Assembly (NCBI RefSeq): GCF_019636075.1
Contig: NZ_JAHBYG010000013.1
Location: forward strand, 16,154-80,153
Reading direction: 5' to 3'
Source: Ferrovibrio sp.
Lineage (GTDB): Bacteria; Pseudomonadota; Alphaproteobacteria; Ferrovibrionales; Ferrovibrionaceae
Length of the DNA stretch: 64,000 nt
Shown here piece by piece: positions 8,287 to 17,596 of this stretch. The position numbers and the translations under genes were made by a program. The stretch's first letter is position 1; every line of letters starts with the position of its first letter. The notes under the pieces are model-generated. The model made no database searches. It saw only the letters and a list, made by a program, of their open reading frames with translations, and had not been told where the DNA came from.

Positions 8287-9798
8287 TCAGTTCGGGCCGT
8301 TGAACTTGGTGTCGTAGCTTGTCGCCTTGCGGCCGGTGGCTGCATCGCGCAACACAAGCTCCACATCCATGCTGGCGCCCTTGATGGCTTCGCGCGGCAT
8401 GCGCACAAACAGCCGGAACTCGCCCACGCTGTCGGGCTCCACATCCAGCACCAGTTCCTTCTGCAAACCGGCATCGCGCTCGCCGCCCAGGAACAGGCCC
8501 GCCATGGGCTGACCATCCAGGCTGAGGCGATATTGCACGGTCTCGCGGCGCTTGTTCAGCACCTTCACGGTATAGCCGTTGCGCAACGAACCATCCGACA
8601 GGGTGACGAATAGCGGCGCACGATCATGCAGCACATTCAGCTCCACATCGCTGCGCAACAGCAGCGCGGCGGCCATCACCGCAGCCACCACCACCAGCAT
8701 CACCGAATAGATCACCGTGCGGCTGCGGATCAGTTTGACGATCTGCGGCTGTTTCTTCGGCCGACGCTCCAGATTCTCCATCGAGACGAAATCGATCAGC
8801 CGCAGCGGCCGGTCCACCTTCGCCATGATGTCGTCGCAGGCATCGATGCACAGGCCGCAGCCGATGCATTCCAACTGCTGGCCATCGCGGATATCGATAC
8901 CGGTGGGGCACACATTCACGCAGGCGCGGCAATCCACGCAATCGCCCCGGCCTTCCCAGCTCTGGCCCGCCTTGTGGCTGCCACGGGTTTCGCCGCGCCA
9001 ACCCTGATAGGTCACGGCCAGGGTATGCTCATCCTGCATCGCGGCCTGAAAGCGCGGCCAGGGGCACATATAGGTGCAAACCTGCTCACGCGCCCAGCCG
9101 GCCAGCAGGTAGGTAGTGCCGGTGAACAGGCCGAAGAAGAAATACGTGCCCATGCCGGCCTGGCCGGTGAGCATTTCCCGCGTCACCGTGGGCGCATCCT
9201 GGAAATACATGATCCAGGCGCCGCCGGTGGCCGCAGCGATCAGCAGCCACACCGTATGCTTGGCAATCTTGCGCCAGGCCTTGGCAAGGCTCAGCGGCTG
9301 CTTGTCCAGCTTCATGCGGGCATTGCGGTCGCCCTCGATCCAGCGCTCCACAAGCATGAACAGATCGGTCCACACGGTTTGCGGACAGGTATAGCCGCAC
9401 CAGATGCGGCCGAACAAAGCGGTGGCCAGGAACAGCGCCACCGCGCCCAGGATCAGCAACCCGGTGATGTAATAGATTTCCTGCGGCCAGATTTCGATCC
9501 AGAAGAAATAGCCGCGCCGGCCTTCCATATCCAGCAGCAAGGCCTGATCGGGCGCATTCGGCCCGCGATCCCAGCGGATCCACGGGCCGATATAATACAG
9601 CGCCAGGCAGAGGATCAGCACACCCCACTTGATGTTGCGGAAATAGCCCGACACCGCGCGCGGATACACCTTCACATGGTCGGCATAAAGCGAGGGGGCG
9701 AACATGCCCAGGACTGCATCCGAATGGGCAGCCTCGGCATGGCTTTCCGCTTCGGGCTTGAGGCCCGACTTGCTGGGTATCTGGTTCACGTCTGCCAC
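8287..9798 (-). CDS. ccoG: Cytochrome c oxidase accessory protein CcoG/FixG (RdxA)
   Basis: 503 aa polytopic iron-sulfur membrane protein that reduces copper for cbb3 assembly. After an N-terminal cytoplasmic stretch there are several transmembrane helices; the GYTCPQTVWTDLF and CTYMCPWPRFQAAM motifs are visible, followed by a bacterial 2[4Fe-4S] ferredoxin domain (CVDCRACVNVCPTGIDIR and CIGCGLCIDAC). The C-terminal periplasmic Ig-like domain covers roughly the last 130 residues (ELNVLHDRAPLF...YTVKVLNKR). Gene order ccoP-ccoG-ccoH is standard. Confidence 0.97.
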   Translation of the reverse strand: MADVNQIPSKSGLKPEAESHAEAAHSDAVLGMFAPSLYADHVKVYPRAVSGYFRNIKWGVLILCLALYYIGPWIRWDRGPNAPDQALLLDMEGRRGYFFWIEIWPQEIYYITGLLILGAVALFLATALFGRIWCGYTCPQTVWTDLFMLVERWIEGDRNARMKLDKQPLSLAKAWRKIAKHTVWLLIAAATGGAWIMYFQDAPTVTREMLTGQAGMGTYFFFGLFTGTTYLLAGWAREQVCTYMCPWPRFQAAMQDEHTLAVTYQGWRGETRGSHKAGQSWEGRGDCVDCRACVNVCPTGIDIRDGQQLECIGCGLCIDACDDIMAKVDRPLRLIDFVSMENLERRPKKQPQIVKLIRSRTVIYSVMLVVVAAVMAAALLLRSDVELNVLHDRAPLFVTLSDGSLRNGYTVKVLNKRRETVQYRLSLDGQPMAGLFLGGERDAGLQKELVLDVEPDSVGEFRLFVRMPREAIKGASMDVELVLRDAATGRKATSYDTKFNGPN

Positions 9799-9842
9799 CC
9801 CAGGCTCCGTTCACATAGCCGGTCTGTTCAGTCTCGCGCCGA

Positions 9843-10718
9843 TCATTCGCCGCCGCCCAGCGCATGCACATACAATGCAAGCATCTTGATGGTGGCAGGA
9901 TCCAGGCGGCCGCTCCAGGCCGGCATCACGCCATTGCGGCTCTGTGCGATGGTCTGCACGACCGAGGCCTTGTCCGAGCCATAAAGCCAGATCTTGTCGG
10001 TCAGGTTGGGGGCGCCGAGTTCACGGTTGCCCTTGCCCTGCTCGCCATGGCAAGCCACGCATTGTTCGGCGAAGATCTTGGCGCCTTCCGCCACCGTGGG
10101 CAGATTGGCCGGGCCGAGGCCAGACAGCGACAGCACGTAATCGGCCACGGCATTCACCTGCGGCGCAGTGAGCATGCCATCGGCCAGGAAGCGCGGCATC
10201 TGCGAAAGCCGCGTATCGTCGTTGCCCGGCCAGCGGATGCCGTTGCGCAGGGTCTGGTGGATCGCCTCGATGCTGCCGCCCCAGAGCCAATCGTCGTCGG
10301 CCAGGTTGGGATAGCCCTTGGCGCCCACGCCGCCGGATTGATGGCATGGCGCGCAATTCTCGGCGAACAGCACGCGACCGCCCGACAGCGCGAAGCGGGT
10401 CAGTTCAGGATCGTTGCGGATCGCCGCAAAATCCAGATTGGCCAGCTTGTCGCGATACTGTGCCTGCGAGGCTGCGGCGGCGCTCAGCTTCTCTTCCACA
10501 TCCTTGCGCTGATGGCTGCCGGTGATGCCGGCAAAATAGCTGCGGATGCCCGGCACCGACGGATACAGCACGCTCCACACCACGGAGAACAGCACGCAGG
10601 CATAGAAGGTGTAGAGCCACCATTTCGGCAGCGGATTGTTCAGCTCCTTGATGCCGTCCCATTCATGGCCGGTGGTCTCGGTGCCGGTGAGGCTGTCTTT
10701 TTCAATCTTTGTGGGCAT
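9843..10718 (-). CDS. ccoP: cbb3-type cytochrome oxidase diheme subunit CcoP/FixP
   Basis: 291 aa. The N-terminal cytoplasmic part (HEWDGIKELNNPLPKWW) leads into a transmembrane helix at about 32-52, followed by two cytochrome c domains with CAPCH at 122-126 and CVACH at 220-224 and distal Met ligands in SQMPRF and VMPAWSGRL. CcoP takes electrons from soluble c-type donors and passes them to CcoO. It follows ccoQ by 5 bases and precedes ccoG by 44 bases. Confidence 0.98.
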   Translation of the reverse strand: MPTKIEKDSLTGTETTGHEWDGIKELNNPLPKWWLYTFYACVLFSVVWSVLYPSVPGIRSYFAGITGSHQRKDVEEKLSAAAASQAQYRDKLANLDFAAIRNDPELTRFALSGGRVLFAENCAPCHQSGGVGAKGYPNLADDDWLWGGSIEAIHQTLRNGIRWPGNDDTRLSQMPRFLADGMLTAPQVNAVADYVLSLSGLGPANLPTVAEGAKIFAEQCVACHGEQGKGNRELGAPNLTDKIWLYGSDKASVVQTIAQSRNGVMPAWSGRLDPATIKMLALYVHALGGGE

Positions 10719-10723
10719 GGCGT

Positions 10724-10903
10724 TCAGTTCCTATGACGCATCTGGGGCTGTGCATCGTCTTCCTGCAGCGGGATCCGTCCGAGTTTGTCCCAGGCCGAAC
10801 GGCGGCCCGGCCACATCACCCATACGATGATCCCGACGAACAACAGGAAAAACCACAGCGTCCACAACGAACGGAGCCAGGGATAGGCTTCGACGAGGCT
10901 CAT
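10724..10903 (-). CDS. ccoQ: cbb3-type cytochrome oxidase subunit CcoQ/FixQ
   Basis: 59 aa, one transmembrane helix (LWTLWFFLLFVGIIVWVMWP) followed by the family motif PGRRSAWDKLGRIPL, then a short acidic tail. CcoQ stabilises the core complex of CcoN, CcoO and CcoP. A GAGAGGAGGGCACC ribosome site precedes the ATG. It lies 14 bases after ccoO and 5 bases before ccoP. Confidence 0.95.
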   Translation of the reverse strand: MSLVEAYPWLRSLWTLWFFLLFVGIIVWVMWPGRRSAWDKLGRIPLQEDDAQPQMRHRN

Positions 10904-10917
10904 GGTGCCCTCCTCTC

Positions 10918-11643
10918 CTATTGCCGCAGGCTGCCGGGCTGCACCTTGTCGAATTCGACAAGGGTGCCAAGCATCTGCAGATAGGCGATCAATGCATCCA
11001 GTTCGGTCAGCCGCGCCGGGTTGCCGTCGAAATCGCCGGTCTTGGCCTTCGGGTAACGCTTCAGCAGGCCGTCGGTATCGGCATCCGGATCGGCCTGGGC
11101 AGCCAGATCGGCCTTGGCCTGGGCCACCATCTCGTCGCTGTAAGGCACGCCCACAACACGCAGGGCCTTCAGATGATCGGCCACATCGGCCATCTGCAAC
11201 GGCCGCTCCGCCATGAAGGCATAGCCCGGCATGATCGATTCCGGCACCACCGAGCGCGGATCGATCAGATGCGCGGCATGCCATTCGTTGGAATACTTGC
11301 CGCCCACGCGCGCCAGATCGGGGCCGGTGCGCTTCGAGCCCCACTGAAACGGATGGTCATACATACTTTCGGCGGCCAGGCTGTAATGGCCATAACGCTC
11401 CACCTCATCGCGCAGGGGGCGGATCTGCTGGCTATGGCAGACATAACAGCCCTCGCGGATGTAGATGTTGCGGCCGGCCAGTTCCAGCGGCGAATAGGGC
11501 CGCATGCCCTGCACCTTCTCGATGGTGGTTTCGATGGTGAACAGCGGCACGATTTCCACCAGGCCGCCAATGGCAACCGTGATCAGGGTGAGCACCCCCA
11601 TCAGGATGGCGTTGCGTTCGATGATGCTATGCTTGATGAACAT
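10918..11643 (-). CDS. ccoO: cbb3-type cytochrome oxidase monoheme subunit CcoO/FixO
   Basis: 241 aa membrane-anchored cytochrome c. One N-terminal helix ([25 protein letters not shown]) anchors a periplasmic domain with the heme site C66-Y-V-C-H70 in [26 protein letters not shown] and a distal Met region ([15 protein letters not shown]). It transfers electrons from CcoP to CcoN. ccoN ends 12 bases upstream and ccoQ begins 14 bases downstream. Confidence 0.98.
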   Translation of the reverse strand: MFIKHSIIERNAILMGVLTLITVAIGGLVEIVPLFTIETTIEKVQGMRPYSPLELAGRNIYIREGCYVCHSQQIRPLRDEVERYGHYSLAAESMYDHPFQWGSKRTGPDLARVGGKYSNEWHAAHLIDPRSVVPESIMPGYAFMAERPLQMADVADHLKALRVVGVPYSDEMVAQAKADLAAQADPDADTDGLLKRYPKAKTGDFDGNPARLTELDALIAYLQMLGTLVEFDKVQPGSLRQ

Positions 11644-11655
11644 GGAACGCTCTCC

Positions 11656-13155
11656 TTACGCCGCGGCCGTGGAGGGTGCGCTGGCACCCCGCGTTCCGCC
11701 ATAGGGCGCCTCGTCGCGCACATCGCCGCGCGCGGTCCGCCACAGATTGTAGACCATGATGAGCGCACCGGTGAGGAAGCACAGGCCGCCCAGCGCACGG
11801 ATGATGTAGAACGGATGCATGGCCTGCACGGTTTCCACGAAGCTGTATTGCAGGAAACCGAGCTGATCGTAGGCGCGCCACATCAGGCCCTGCATGATGC
11901 CAGACACCCACATCGAGGTGATATAGAGCAGGATACCGATGGTAGCGGTCCAGAAATGCCACGATACCAGGCGGATCGAATACAGCCGCTCGCGCTTCCA
12001 CAAGGCCGGCACCAGATAGTAGAGCATGCCGAAGGTGATGAAGGCGTTCCAGCCCAGCGCACCGGAATGCACATGGCCGATGGTCCAGTCGGTGTAATGG
12101 CTCAAGGCATTCACCTGGCGGATCGACATCACCGGGCCCTCGAAAGTAGCCATGCCGTAGAAAGCCACGGCGGTGACCGAGAAACGCAGCCCCGGATCGG
12201 TGCGCAGCTTGTCCCAGGCACCAGACAGGGTCATCAGGCCGTTGATCATGCCGCCCCAGGAAGGCATCCACAGCATCACCGAAAACACCATGCCCAGCGT
12301 GGAAGCCCAATCGGGCAGCGAGGTGTAATGCAGATGGTGCGGACCGGCCCAGATATAGAGGAAGATCAGCGACCAGAAATGCACGATCGACAGGCGATAG
12401 CTGTAAACCGGGCGTTTGGCCTGCTTGGGAATGAAGTAATACATCATGCCCAGGAAGCCGGCGGTGAGGAAGAAGCCCACCGCGTTATGGCCATACCACC
12501 ATTGCGTCAGCGCATCCTGCACGCCGGAGAACAGCGAATAGCTCTTGGTGGAGAACGGCGAAACCGGTATCGCCAGATTGTTGACGATATGCAGCATCGC
12601 CACGGTGATGATGAAGGCGAGGTAGAACCAGTTGGCCACATAGATATGCGGCTCCTCGCGCTTGATCAGGGTGCCCACGAAGATCACCAGGTAAACCACC
12701 CAGACCAGCGTGAGCCAGAGATCCACATACCATTCCGGCTCGGCGTATTCCTTGCTCTGGGTGATGCCCAGCATGTAGCCCAGTGCGGCGAGCACGATGA
12801 AGAACTGATAGCCGAAGAACACGAACCAGGCCGGGGCTGCACCGCCGAACAGGCTGGCCCGGCAGGTGCGCTGCACCACGTAGAACGAGGATCCCAGCAG
12901 CGCATTGCCGCCGAAGGCGAAAATCGCCGCCGAGGTATGCAACGGGCGCAGACGGCCGAAGCTGGTCCATTCCAGCCCCAGGTTCAGGGCCGGAAAGGCG
13001 AGTTGCAAGGCGATGTATACGCCCGCCGCGAAAGCCGCCACACCCCAGAAGATGGTGGCGATCACGAAGGCGCGAACCACATCCTCATGGTAGGCGTCCG
13101 CCGGGTTGGCGCCGATAGGGCTGGCGCCAGTGAGGCTGGCTGTGGTGGAGCTCAT
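11656..13155 (-). CDS. ccoN: cbb3-type cytochrome oxidase catalytic subunit CcoN/FixN
   Basis: 499 aa with about 12 transmembrane helices. It reduces oxygen to water at the heme b3-CuB centre with high oxygen affinity and pumps protons. Signature segments include [53 protein letters not shown] (His ligand and Tyr of the active site), [19 protein letters not shown] (CuB His pair) and [17 protein letters not shown] (heme ligands). First gene of the operon; a perfect Fnr box is centred about 64 bases upstream of the ATG. Confidence 0.98.
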   Translation of the reverse strand: MSSTTASLTGASPIGANPADAYHEDVVRAFVIATIFWGVAAFAAGVYIALQLAFPALNLGLEWTSFGRLRPLHTSAAIFAFGGNALLGSSFYVVQRTCRASLFGGAAPAWFVFFGYQFFIVLAALGYMLGITQSKEYAEPEWYVDLWLTLVWVVYLVIFVGTLIKREEPHIYVANWFYLAFIITVAMLHIVNNLAIPVSPFSTKSYSLFSGVQDALTQWWYGHNAVGFFLTAGFLGMMYYFIPKQAKRPVYSYRLSIVHFWSLIFLYIWAGPHHLHYTSLPDWASTLGMVFSVMLWMPSWGGMINGLMTLSGAWDKLRTDPGLRFSVTAVAFYGMATFEGPVMSIRQVNALSHYTDWTIGHVHSGALGWNAFITFGMLYYLVPALWKRERLYSIRLVSWHFWTATIGILLYITSMWVSGIMQGLMWRAYDQLGFLQYSFVETVQAMHPFYIIRALGGLCFLTGALIMVYNLWRTARGDVRDEAPYGGTRGASAPSTAAA

Positions 13156-13212
13156 GGATTCCTCATTGCTGAATAGGCGAGGCTACTTTGGGGTTTGCTT
13201 CTGCGGCGGGCA

Positions 13213-13226
13213 TTGATACAAATCAA
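13213..13226 (-). promoter_or_regulatory. Perfect Fnr/FixK box upstream of ccoN
   Basis: The 14-bp palindrome TTGATacaaATCAA matches the Fnr/FixK consensus TTGAT-N4-ATCAA exactly and is centred about 64 bases before the ccoN start codon. A class II activator position (-41.5) would put the transcription start about 23 bases before ccoN. The probable regulator is the Fnr-type protein at 15735-16622. Confidence 0.9.
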
Positions 13227-13407
13227 TCTGCCAGAAGTGATATTGGCCTAAATGACGCAGGGGCGCGACGGCGTGTCGCACTCTTAACCGGCGGGAACCG
13301 GTCGACGTAGTAGAATTGCCGGCAGCAGATACGGCAAGTGCGAAAATTGCTCGATTAAACATCGAAGTTTTTTTGATGAGAATCGGTCGCAGTTTGGGAG
13401 GATGGGA

Positions 13408-14187
13408 ATGAGCCTGAACAATACCGATGCGAGTCCCATGGCCGTCATGCCCACCGGCCTGGTGCGCCGCGTGCCCGACGACCGCCCCTGGTATTGGCTG
13501 ATCCTTGGCTGGCGCGACATCACGCGCGCTCCCCAGGTCAGCCTGGCCTATGGCGCAGGTCTGGTCGGATTTAGTTTCCTCCTGGTCTTCGGCCTGTCGC
13601 GCTACGACATGCTGTATCTCTTCCTTCCCATGGCGGGAGGCTTTTTCCTGATCGCTCCGCTGGCTGCCGTCGGGCTGTATGAAACCAGCCGCCGCCTGTC
13701 TGCCGGGCTGCCGGTGGATCTTTATTCCATCCTCACCGAATGGCGCCGGCCGATGCAGGTGGCCTTGTTCGGCCTGGTGCTGCTGTTGCTGCATTTCGCC
13801 TGGGTGCGCGTGGCGCTGCTGTGGTTCGCACTGTATTTCAATGGCACCACGCCGCCGCTGGATGCCCTGCCCTTCCATCTGCTGGAACCGGCCAATCTGC
13901 CCTTCCTGGTGATTGGCGGCCTGCTCGGCGGCATCTTCGCCCTGCTCGCTTTCGCCATTTCGGCGGTTTCGCTGCCCATGCTGGTAGACCGCGATGTAGA
14001 CCCGGTCACCGCCATCGTCACCAGCGTGAATGCCGTGCGGCGCAATCCCAAGGCGATGCTGCTCTGGGCCGGGCTGATCGTATTGTTCACCGCGATGGGA
14101 ATCGCCACCTTCTTTGTCGGACTGGGGCTGCTGTTTCCGCTGGTGGCACATGCCACCTGGCATGCCTACAAGGATCTGGTGGTGTGA
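13408..14187 (+). CDS. DUF2189 integral membrane protein
   Basis: 259 aa from the ATG at 13408, 6 bases after GGGAGG; the ATG at 13402 would overlap that site. Six hydrophobic segments are visible. Family features include PDDRPWYWLILGWRDITRAPQVSLAYGA at the N-terminus, a central FFLIAPLAAVGLYETSRRL and SLPMLVDRDVDPVTAIVTSVNAV. DUF2189 members often occur next to cbb3 oxidase or cytochrome genes, but their function is undetermined. It is divergent from ccoN and shares the 252-base regulatory interval containing the Fnr box. Confidence 0.85.
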   Translation: MSLNNTDASPMAVMPTGLVRRVPDDRPWYWLILGWRDITRAPQVSLAYGAGLVGFSFLLVFGLSRYDMLYLFLPMAGGFFLIAPLAAVGLYETSRRLSAGLPVDLYSILTEWRRPMQVALFGLVLLLLHFAWVRVALLWFALYFNGTTPPLDALPFHLLEPANLPFLVIGGLLGGIFALLAFAISAVSLPMLVDRDVDPVTAIVTSVNAVRRNPKAMLLWAGLIVLFTAMGIATFFVGLGLLFPLVAHATWHAYKDLVV

Positions 14188-14991
14188 TCAGAGCTTGCCG
14201 AGCCAGCGCAGCGCCATGGCGCCGGCAGCCAGCGCATTGATCACCAGCACAACCGGCAGCCACCAGCGCATGGCCGCGCCGAAACGCCGGCCGGCATAGC
14301 TGCCAAGCGCTGCCACGATCAGCAAAGCCGGCAATGTGCCCAGCGTGAAGGCCGCCATGGCCAGCGCACCGCTGAGCGCCGAACCGCTGGCGCCAGCGGC
14401 CAGCAAAGCCGTGTAGAGCAGCCCGCACGGCAAAAAGCCCAGCCCCAGACCAAGCACGAATCCCCCCAGTCCGGTTGGGTTGTTGAATAACGGCGCCAAC
14501 GGCCGCGTTATGCGTTCGGCAAAGCCTGCCCCGATATCGAAATGCCAGTTCAGCACGAAGCCCAGCCCCAGGCGCGGCGCCAGTTGCACAAAGGCCTGCA
14601 GCAGAAACAGCGCGGCCATCAGCAGCAATGCATAGCCCGGCAAGGCACCATGGCCCAGCAGCAGACCGGTGCCGCCGAGCAACCCGCCGGCCGCAGCCCC
14701 CAGCACGGTATAGATGCTGCCGCGCCCCAGATGATAAGGCAGCAACGCAATGCCGGTCAGCCGCGTCAGCAGCAGGCCGGATGCGCTGCCATCCAGCGGC
14801 TGCGCAGCCAGGCGGCGCCCGGTTTGCGACAGCACGAACGGTCCGCACATGCCGGCGCAATGGCTGAATCCGCCCACCAGGCCGAGCAGAAACAGACTGG
14901 CCGGCAGGCCGAGCTGCGGCAAAGCCAGGCCGATCTCGCCCGCCATCAGCGAGCGGCAGGCATTCAGAAACGAACTCCAATCGGCAAACAT
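14188..14991 (-). CDS. HCAGMCGP-motif membrane protein (DsbD_2/UreH-like, TauE/SafE-type annotation)
   Basis: 267 aa from the ATG at 14991, which has GGAG 7 bases upstream; an ATG 18 bases earlier has no ribosome site. The N-terminal part holds SLFLLGLVGGFSHCAGMCGPFVLSQ, and a second half-repeat holds LGLGFLPCGLLYTALLAA, so two Cys-containing helices face each other as in DsbD/CcdA relatives. Family members frequently lie beside cbb3 genes and are thought to serve copper or heme-thiol homeostasis; this is family knowledge, not shown here. It converges on the DUF2189 gene with no gap. Confidence 0.8.
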   Translation of the reverse strand: MFADWSSFLNACRSLMAGEIGLALPQLGLPASLFLLGLVGGFSHCAGMCGPFVLSQTGRRLAAQPLDGSASGLLLTRLTGIALLPYHLGRGSIYTVLGAAAGGLLGGTGLLLGHGALPGYALLLMAALFLLQAFVQLAPRLGLGFVLNWHFDIGAGFAERITRPLAPLFNNPTGLGGFVLGLGLGFLPCGLLYTALLAAGASGSALSGALAMAAFTLGTLPALLIVAALGSYAGRRFGAAMRWWLPVVLVINALAAGAMALRWLGKL

Positions 14992-15050
14992 GCGAAACTC
15001 CGGGGACACGGCCAGCGCATATCACTATCGCAAACCGGCAAAACGCAAGC

Positions 15051-15064
15051 TTGATCTACGTCAA
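15051..15064 (-). promoter_or_regulatory. Fnr/FixK-like box upstream of the HCAGMCGP protein gene
   Basis: TTGATctacGTCAA differs from the Fnr consensus at one position. It is centred about 66 bases before the minus-strand start at 14991, a spacing compatible with a class II activator site. It is also 34 bases before the hemerythrin ATG, too close for standard activation of that start codon, so control of the hemerythrin gene by this site is uncertain. Confidence 0.65.
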
Positions 15065-15097
15065 TGCGCTTTTCCGCCGCAGCCCTAGCCTGCCATC

Positions 15098-15685
15098 ATG
15101 TCCAGCAACAGCGACCTTCCCTATCCCCAGCCGGCAACGCTTTCGCCGGGATTGCGGCGGATTCATTCCGCACTCACGCAATCGTCGGATGCCGAGGCGT
15201 CGCCGTTTGAAACGATGCTCAACCAGCGCATGGCGCTGCTCAGCATCTGCGCCATGATCGACCGGCTGCCGCTTTCCGGCCCCGACACGCTCAGCCAACT
15301 GGGGCCGGCGCTGGCTGCCTATCTGCGCCAGGATTTTCCCGCCATCGTGGCGGAAGAAGAAGAAGGCCTGCTGCCGCTGCTGCGCCAGCGCCTGCTGCTG
15401 GGCGACGACCTTGAACCCGCGATCCGCCAGCTCAGCGACGAACATCGCCGCGACACCCAGCGCGCGCTCAGCCTCGCCGCCGAATGCGATGCCCTGGCCG
15501 AGGGGCTGGACCCAGAGGATGTGGCCGGCATCCTGGTAAGCTTGGCCGCTTTCGCCGAACAGCAGCGCCGCCATCTTGCCTGGGAGGAAGCCATCATCCT
15601 GCCAGTGGCCAGGGCACGACTGACCGAACAGGATTTACGCAGCTGGAATCGCGCTATGCGCGCGCGAAAACGATTGTTGAGTTGA
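15098..15685 (+). CDS. Hemerythrin-like (HHE) domain protein
   Basis: 195 aa, helical, with the metal-ligand pattern of a hemerythrin bundle: a Glu cluster in FPAIVAEEEEGLLPLL, LSDEHRRD in the third helix, and HLAWEEAIILPVARARL (H-x3-E) in the last. Bacterial hemerythrins bind oxygen or NO at a di-iron site, or act as sensors. It sits between an Fnr-like box and the Fnr-type regulator gene, consistent with oxygen or NO management. The first N-terminal ligand is less clear, so the exact metal site is unproven. Confidence 0.8.
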   Translation: MSSNSDLPYPQPATLSPGLRRIHSALTQSSDAEASPFETMLNQRMALLSICAMIDRLPLSGPDTLSQLGPALAAYLRQDFPAIVAEEEEGLLPLLRQRLLLGDDLEPAIRQLSDEHRRDTQRALSLAAECDALAEGLDPEDVAGILVSLAAFAEQQRRHLAWEEAIILPVARARLTEQDLRSWNRAMRARKRLLS

Positions 15686-15734
15686 GCGATTCGCGGTAAG
15701 GTGGAGCCGTCTCTATATTTTTGATCGGACCCGT

Positions 15735-16622
15735 ATGCCAAGTCTCGCATCGGCCGGCACCAACGCTCCCGCCACGGAAGCCACCGGCACAGCATCGGCA
15801 ACCAGATCGAAATCCGGCGCCCAATCCCACGGCGCCCGGTCCCCTCGGGCCGGCGCAGCGGCGCATGCCGGTATCGCCGCCCATGCTCAAACCGATGCCG
15901 ATGCTTCGCTTGCCGGCCACCATGCCAGCACCTGCCAGGCCTTCGCCTGCCAGGCCTGCACGGTTCGCGGCCTGACGATCTGCGGCGCATTGGAGCCAGA
16001 CGATCAGACTCTGCTGGCCGGCCTGGTGCAACATCTCAGCCTTCAGCCGCATCAATCCATCTTCCAGGAAGGCGATGCGGCGGATTATGTCTACACCATC
16101 ACTGCCGGCTGCGTGGCGATGTCTAAATCGCTGGCCGATGGCCGCCGGCAGATCACCGGTTTCATGGGCCCCGGGGATTTCCTCGGCCTGGCGGTGGAGG
16201 ACGAGAATCACTACAGCGCCGAGGCGCTCAGCCCCACGCATCTCTGCCGTTATCCGCGCCAGCGCTTCCGCGCCGTGATGCAATCGGTGCCCGCACTGGA
16301 ACAGCGGCTTTATGCCCTGGCCGCCGACGAACTTGCGCTGGCGCAGGAACAGATTTTGCTGCTCGGCCGCAAGACTGCGCTGGAACGCCTGGCCACGTTT
16401 TTGCTGATGATGCGCCGCCGCGCCCAGCAGCGCGGCCTGCCCACAAATCCGCTGCGGCTTTCCATGGCGCGTGCCGATGTGGCGGATTATCTGGGCCTGA
16501 CGGTTGAAACCGTAAGCCGCGGTTTCAGCAAGCTGCGCGCCATGGGCGCCATCACGCTGGACAGCGCCGAACTGGTGCGACTGGCCAAGCCCGCCCTGCT
16601 GCAGGAATTGAGCGGCACCTGA
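15735..16622 (+). CDS. Fnr-type oxygen-sensing Crp family regulator (FnrL/FixK-like)
   Basis: 295 aa. Residues 1-65 are a low-complexity Ala/Gly/Ser/His extension not typical of the family. Cysteines at 67, 72, 75 and 83 (C-x2-C-x7-C core) plus C171 (THLCRYPR) can supply four ligands for an oxygen-labile [4Fe-4S] cluster. A cyclic-nucleotide-binding-like domain follows, then a helix-turn-helix with TVETVSRGFSKLR, the E-x2-SR type that reads TTGAT half sites. It is the obvious candidate for the boxes at 13213 and 15051. No ribosome site is obvious before the ATG, so the start could be internal. Confidence 0.9.
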   Translation: MPSLASAGTNAPATEATGTASATRSKSGAQSHGARSPRAGAAAHAGIAAHAQTDADASLAGHHASTCQAFACQACTVRGLTICGALEPDDQTLLAGLVQHLSLQPHQSIFQEGDAADYVYTITAGCVAMSKSLADGRRQITGFMGPGDFLGLAVEDENHYSAEALSPTHLCRYPRQRFRAVMQSVPALEQRLYALAADELALAQEQILLLGRKTALERLATFLLMMRRRAQQRGLPTNPLRLSMARADVADYLGLTVETVSRGFSKLRAMGAITLDSAELVRLAKPALLQELSGT

Positions 16623-16629
16623 GCGCCAT

Positions 16630-17592
16630 TCAGCGGCGCAGTTGCTGCCATTGCATCATCACGATGCCGCCCAGGATCACCGCCCCGCCGAACAATTGCT
16701 GCAACGACAGGCTGGCACCGAACATCATCGTGGCGATGGCCACCGAAAATACCGGCGCCAGGTTGCCATAGATCGAAGCGACAGGCACGCCCACGCGGCT
16801 GACGCCGTAATTCCACAGCGCCATCGCTATGCCGGCCGCGCCCACACCCATCCACAGGATCATCAGCACCGTGCCGCCATCGGGCCAGCTTTGCGGCAGC
16901 CGGCCGGGCGATACCGGCTCCATGACGGCAAGCACCGCCAGCATCACCAGACAGCCGGTGAACGTGGTGAGCAGGCTGATGCGCAACTGGCTCATGCGGC
17001 GCGGCACCAGCCATTGCTGCGCTTTCAGGGAATACCAGACCCAGACCAGATTGGCGGTGATCAGCATCATCTCGCCCAGATACGGAACCGGCGGCCCGCC
17101 AGCAGCCGCGCGGCGCGGCCCCGCCGCATCCAGCGCCACCATCGCACCGCCGATGATGGCGGCTACCAATGCCGGCCAGAATCCCCGCACCAGCGGCGTG
17201 CGATACATCGCCTTGGCCAGAATGGTGGCCAGCAACGGATTGCTGCTCATCACGATGGCCGCCCGCACCGGTTCCGACAACAGCACGCCATAGGCAAACA
17301 GCAGCGAAAAAATCGCCATCGAGAGGCCCAGCCACAGCAATTGCGGCCATGGCAGATCGCGGCTGAACGGCCAGCGTCGCTCGAATGCCAGGCACATCGC
17401 CAGCAGCACCGGCAGCGGCGCGATGTAGCGCAGGGTGGCCAGGAAAACCGGATTGTAAACTTGATGCACCAGGGAATGGGAGATCGGAATCATACCGCCC
17501 CAAAGCAGCGCGGTGACACACAGCCCCAGCGGTGCCAGCAGCGCCGCATTGCCGCCCGTCTCCCACCCTGCCTTGGGCACAGTTCCGGACAC
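16630..17592 (-). CDS. EamA/DMT family exporter
   Basis: 320 aa with ten predicted transmembrane helices in two EamA repeats; the first is marked by LWGGMIPISHSLVHQVYNPVFLATLRY and the second by EMMLITANLVWVWYSLKAQQW and SIYGNLAPVFSVAIATMMFG. Such proteins export small metabolites or amino acids; substrate is unknown. The start is GTG, 4 bases beyond the stop of the HCCA isomerase-like gene, so the two are probably cotranscribed. Confidence 0.88.
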   Translation of the reverse strand: MSGTVPKAGWETGGNAALLAPLGLCVTALLWGGMIPISHSLVHQVYNPVFLATLRYIAPLPVLLAMCLAFERRWPFSRDLPWPQLLWLGLSMAIFSLLFAYGVLLSEPVRAAIVMSSNPLLATILAKAMYRTPLVRGFWPALVAAIIGGAMVALDAAGPRRAAAGGPPVPYLGEMMLITANLVWVWYSLKAQQWLVPRRMSQLRISLLTTFTGCLVMLAVLAVMEPVSPGRLPQSWPDGGTVLMILWMGVGAAGIAMALWNYGVSRVGVPVASIYGNLAPVFSVAIATMMFGASLSLQQLFGGAVILGGIVMMQWQQLRR

Positions 17593-17596
17593 CGGG

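Noticed and set aside
10921..13176. A 751-aa plus-strand frame opposite ccoO and ccoN
   Set aside because: It is the complement of genes with unmistakable heme and copper motifs and shows no domain of its own.
15718..15740. A third Fnr box before the Fnr-type gene (TTGATCGGACC)
   Set aside because: Only one half site is present; the second half does not match ATCAA, so autoregulation is not supported.
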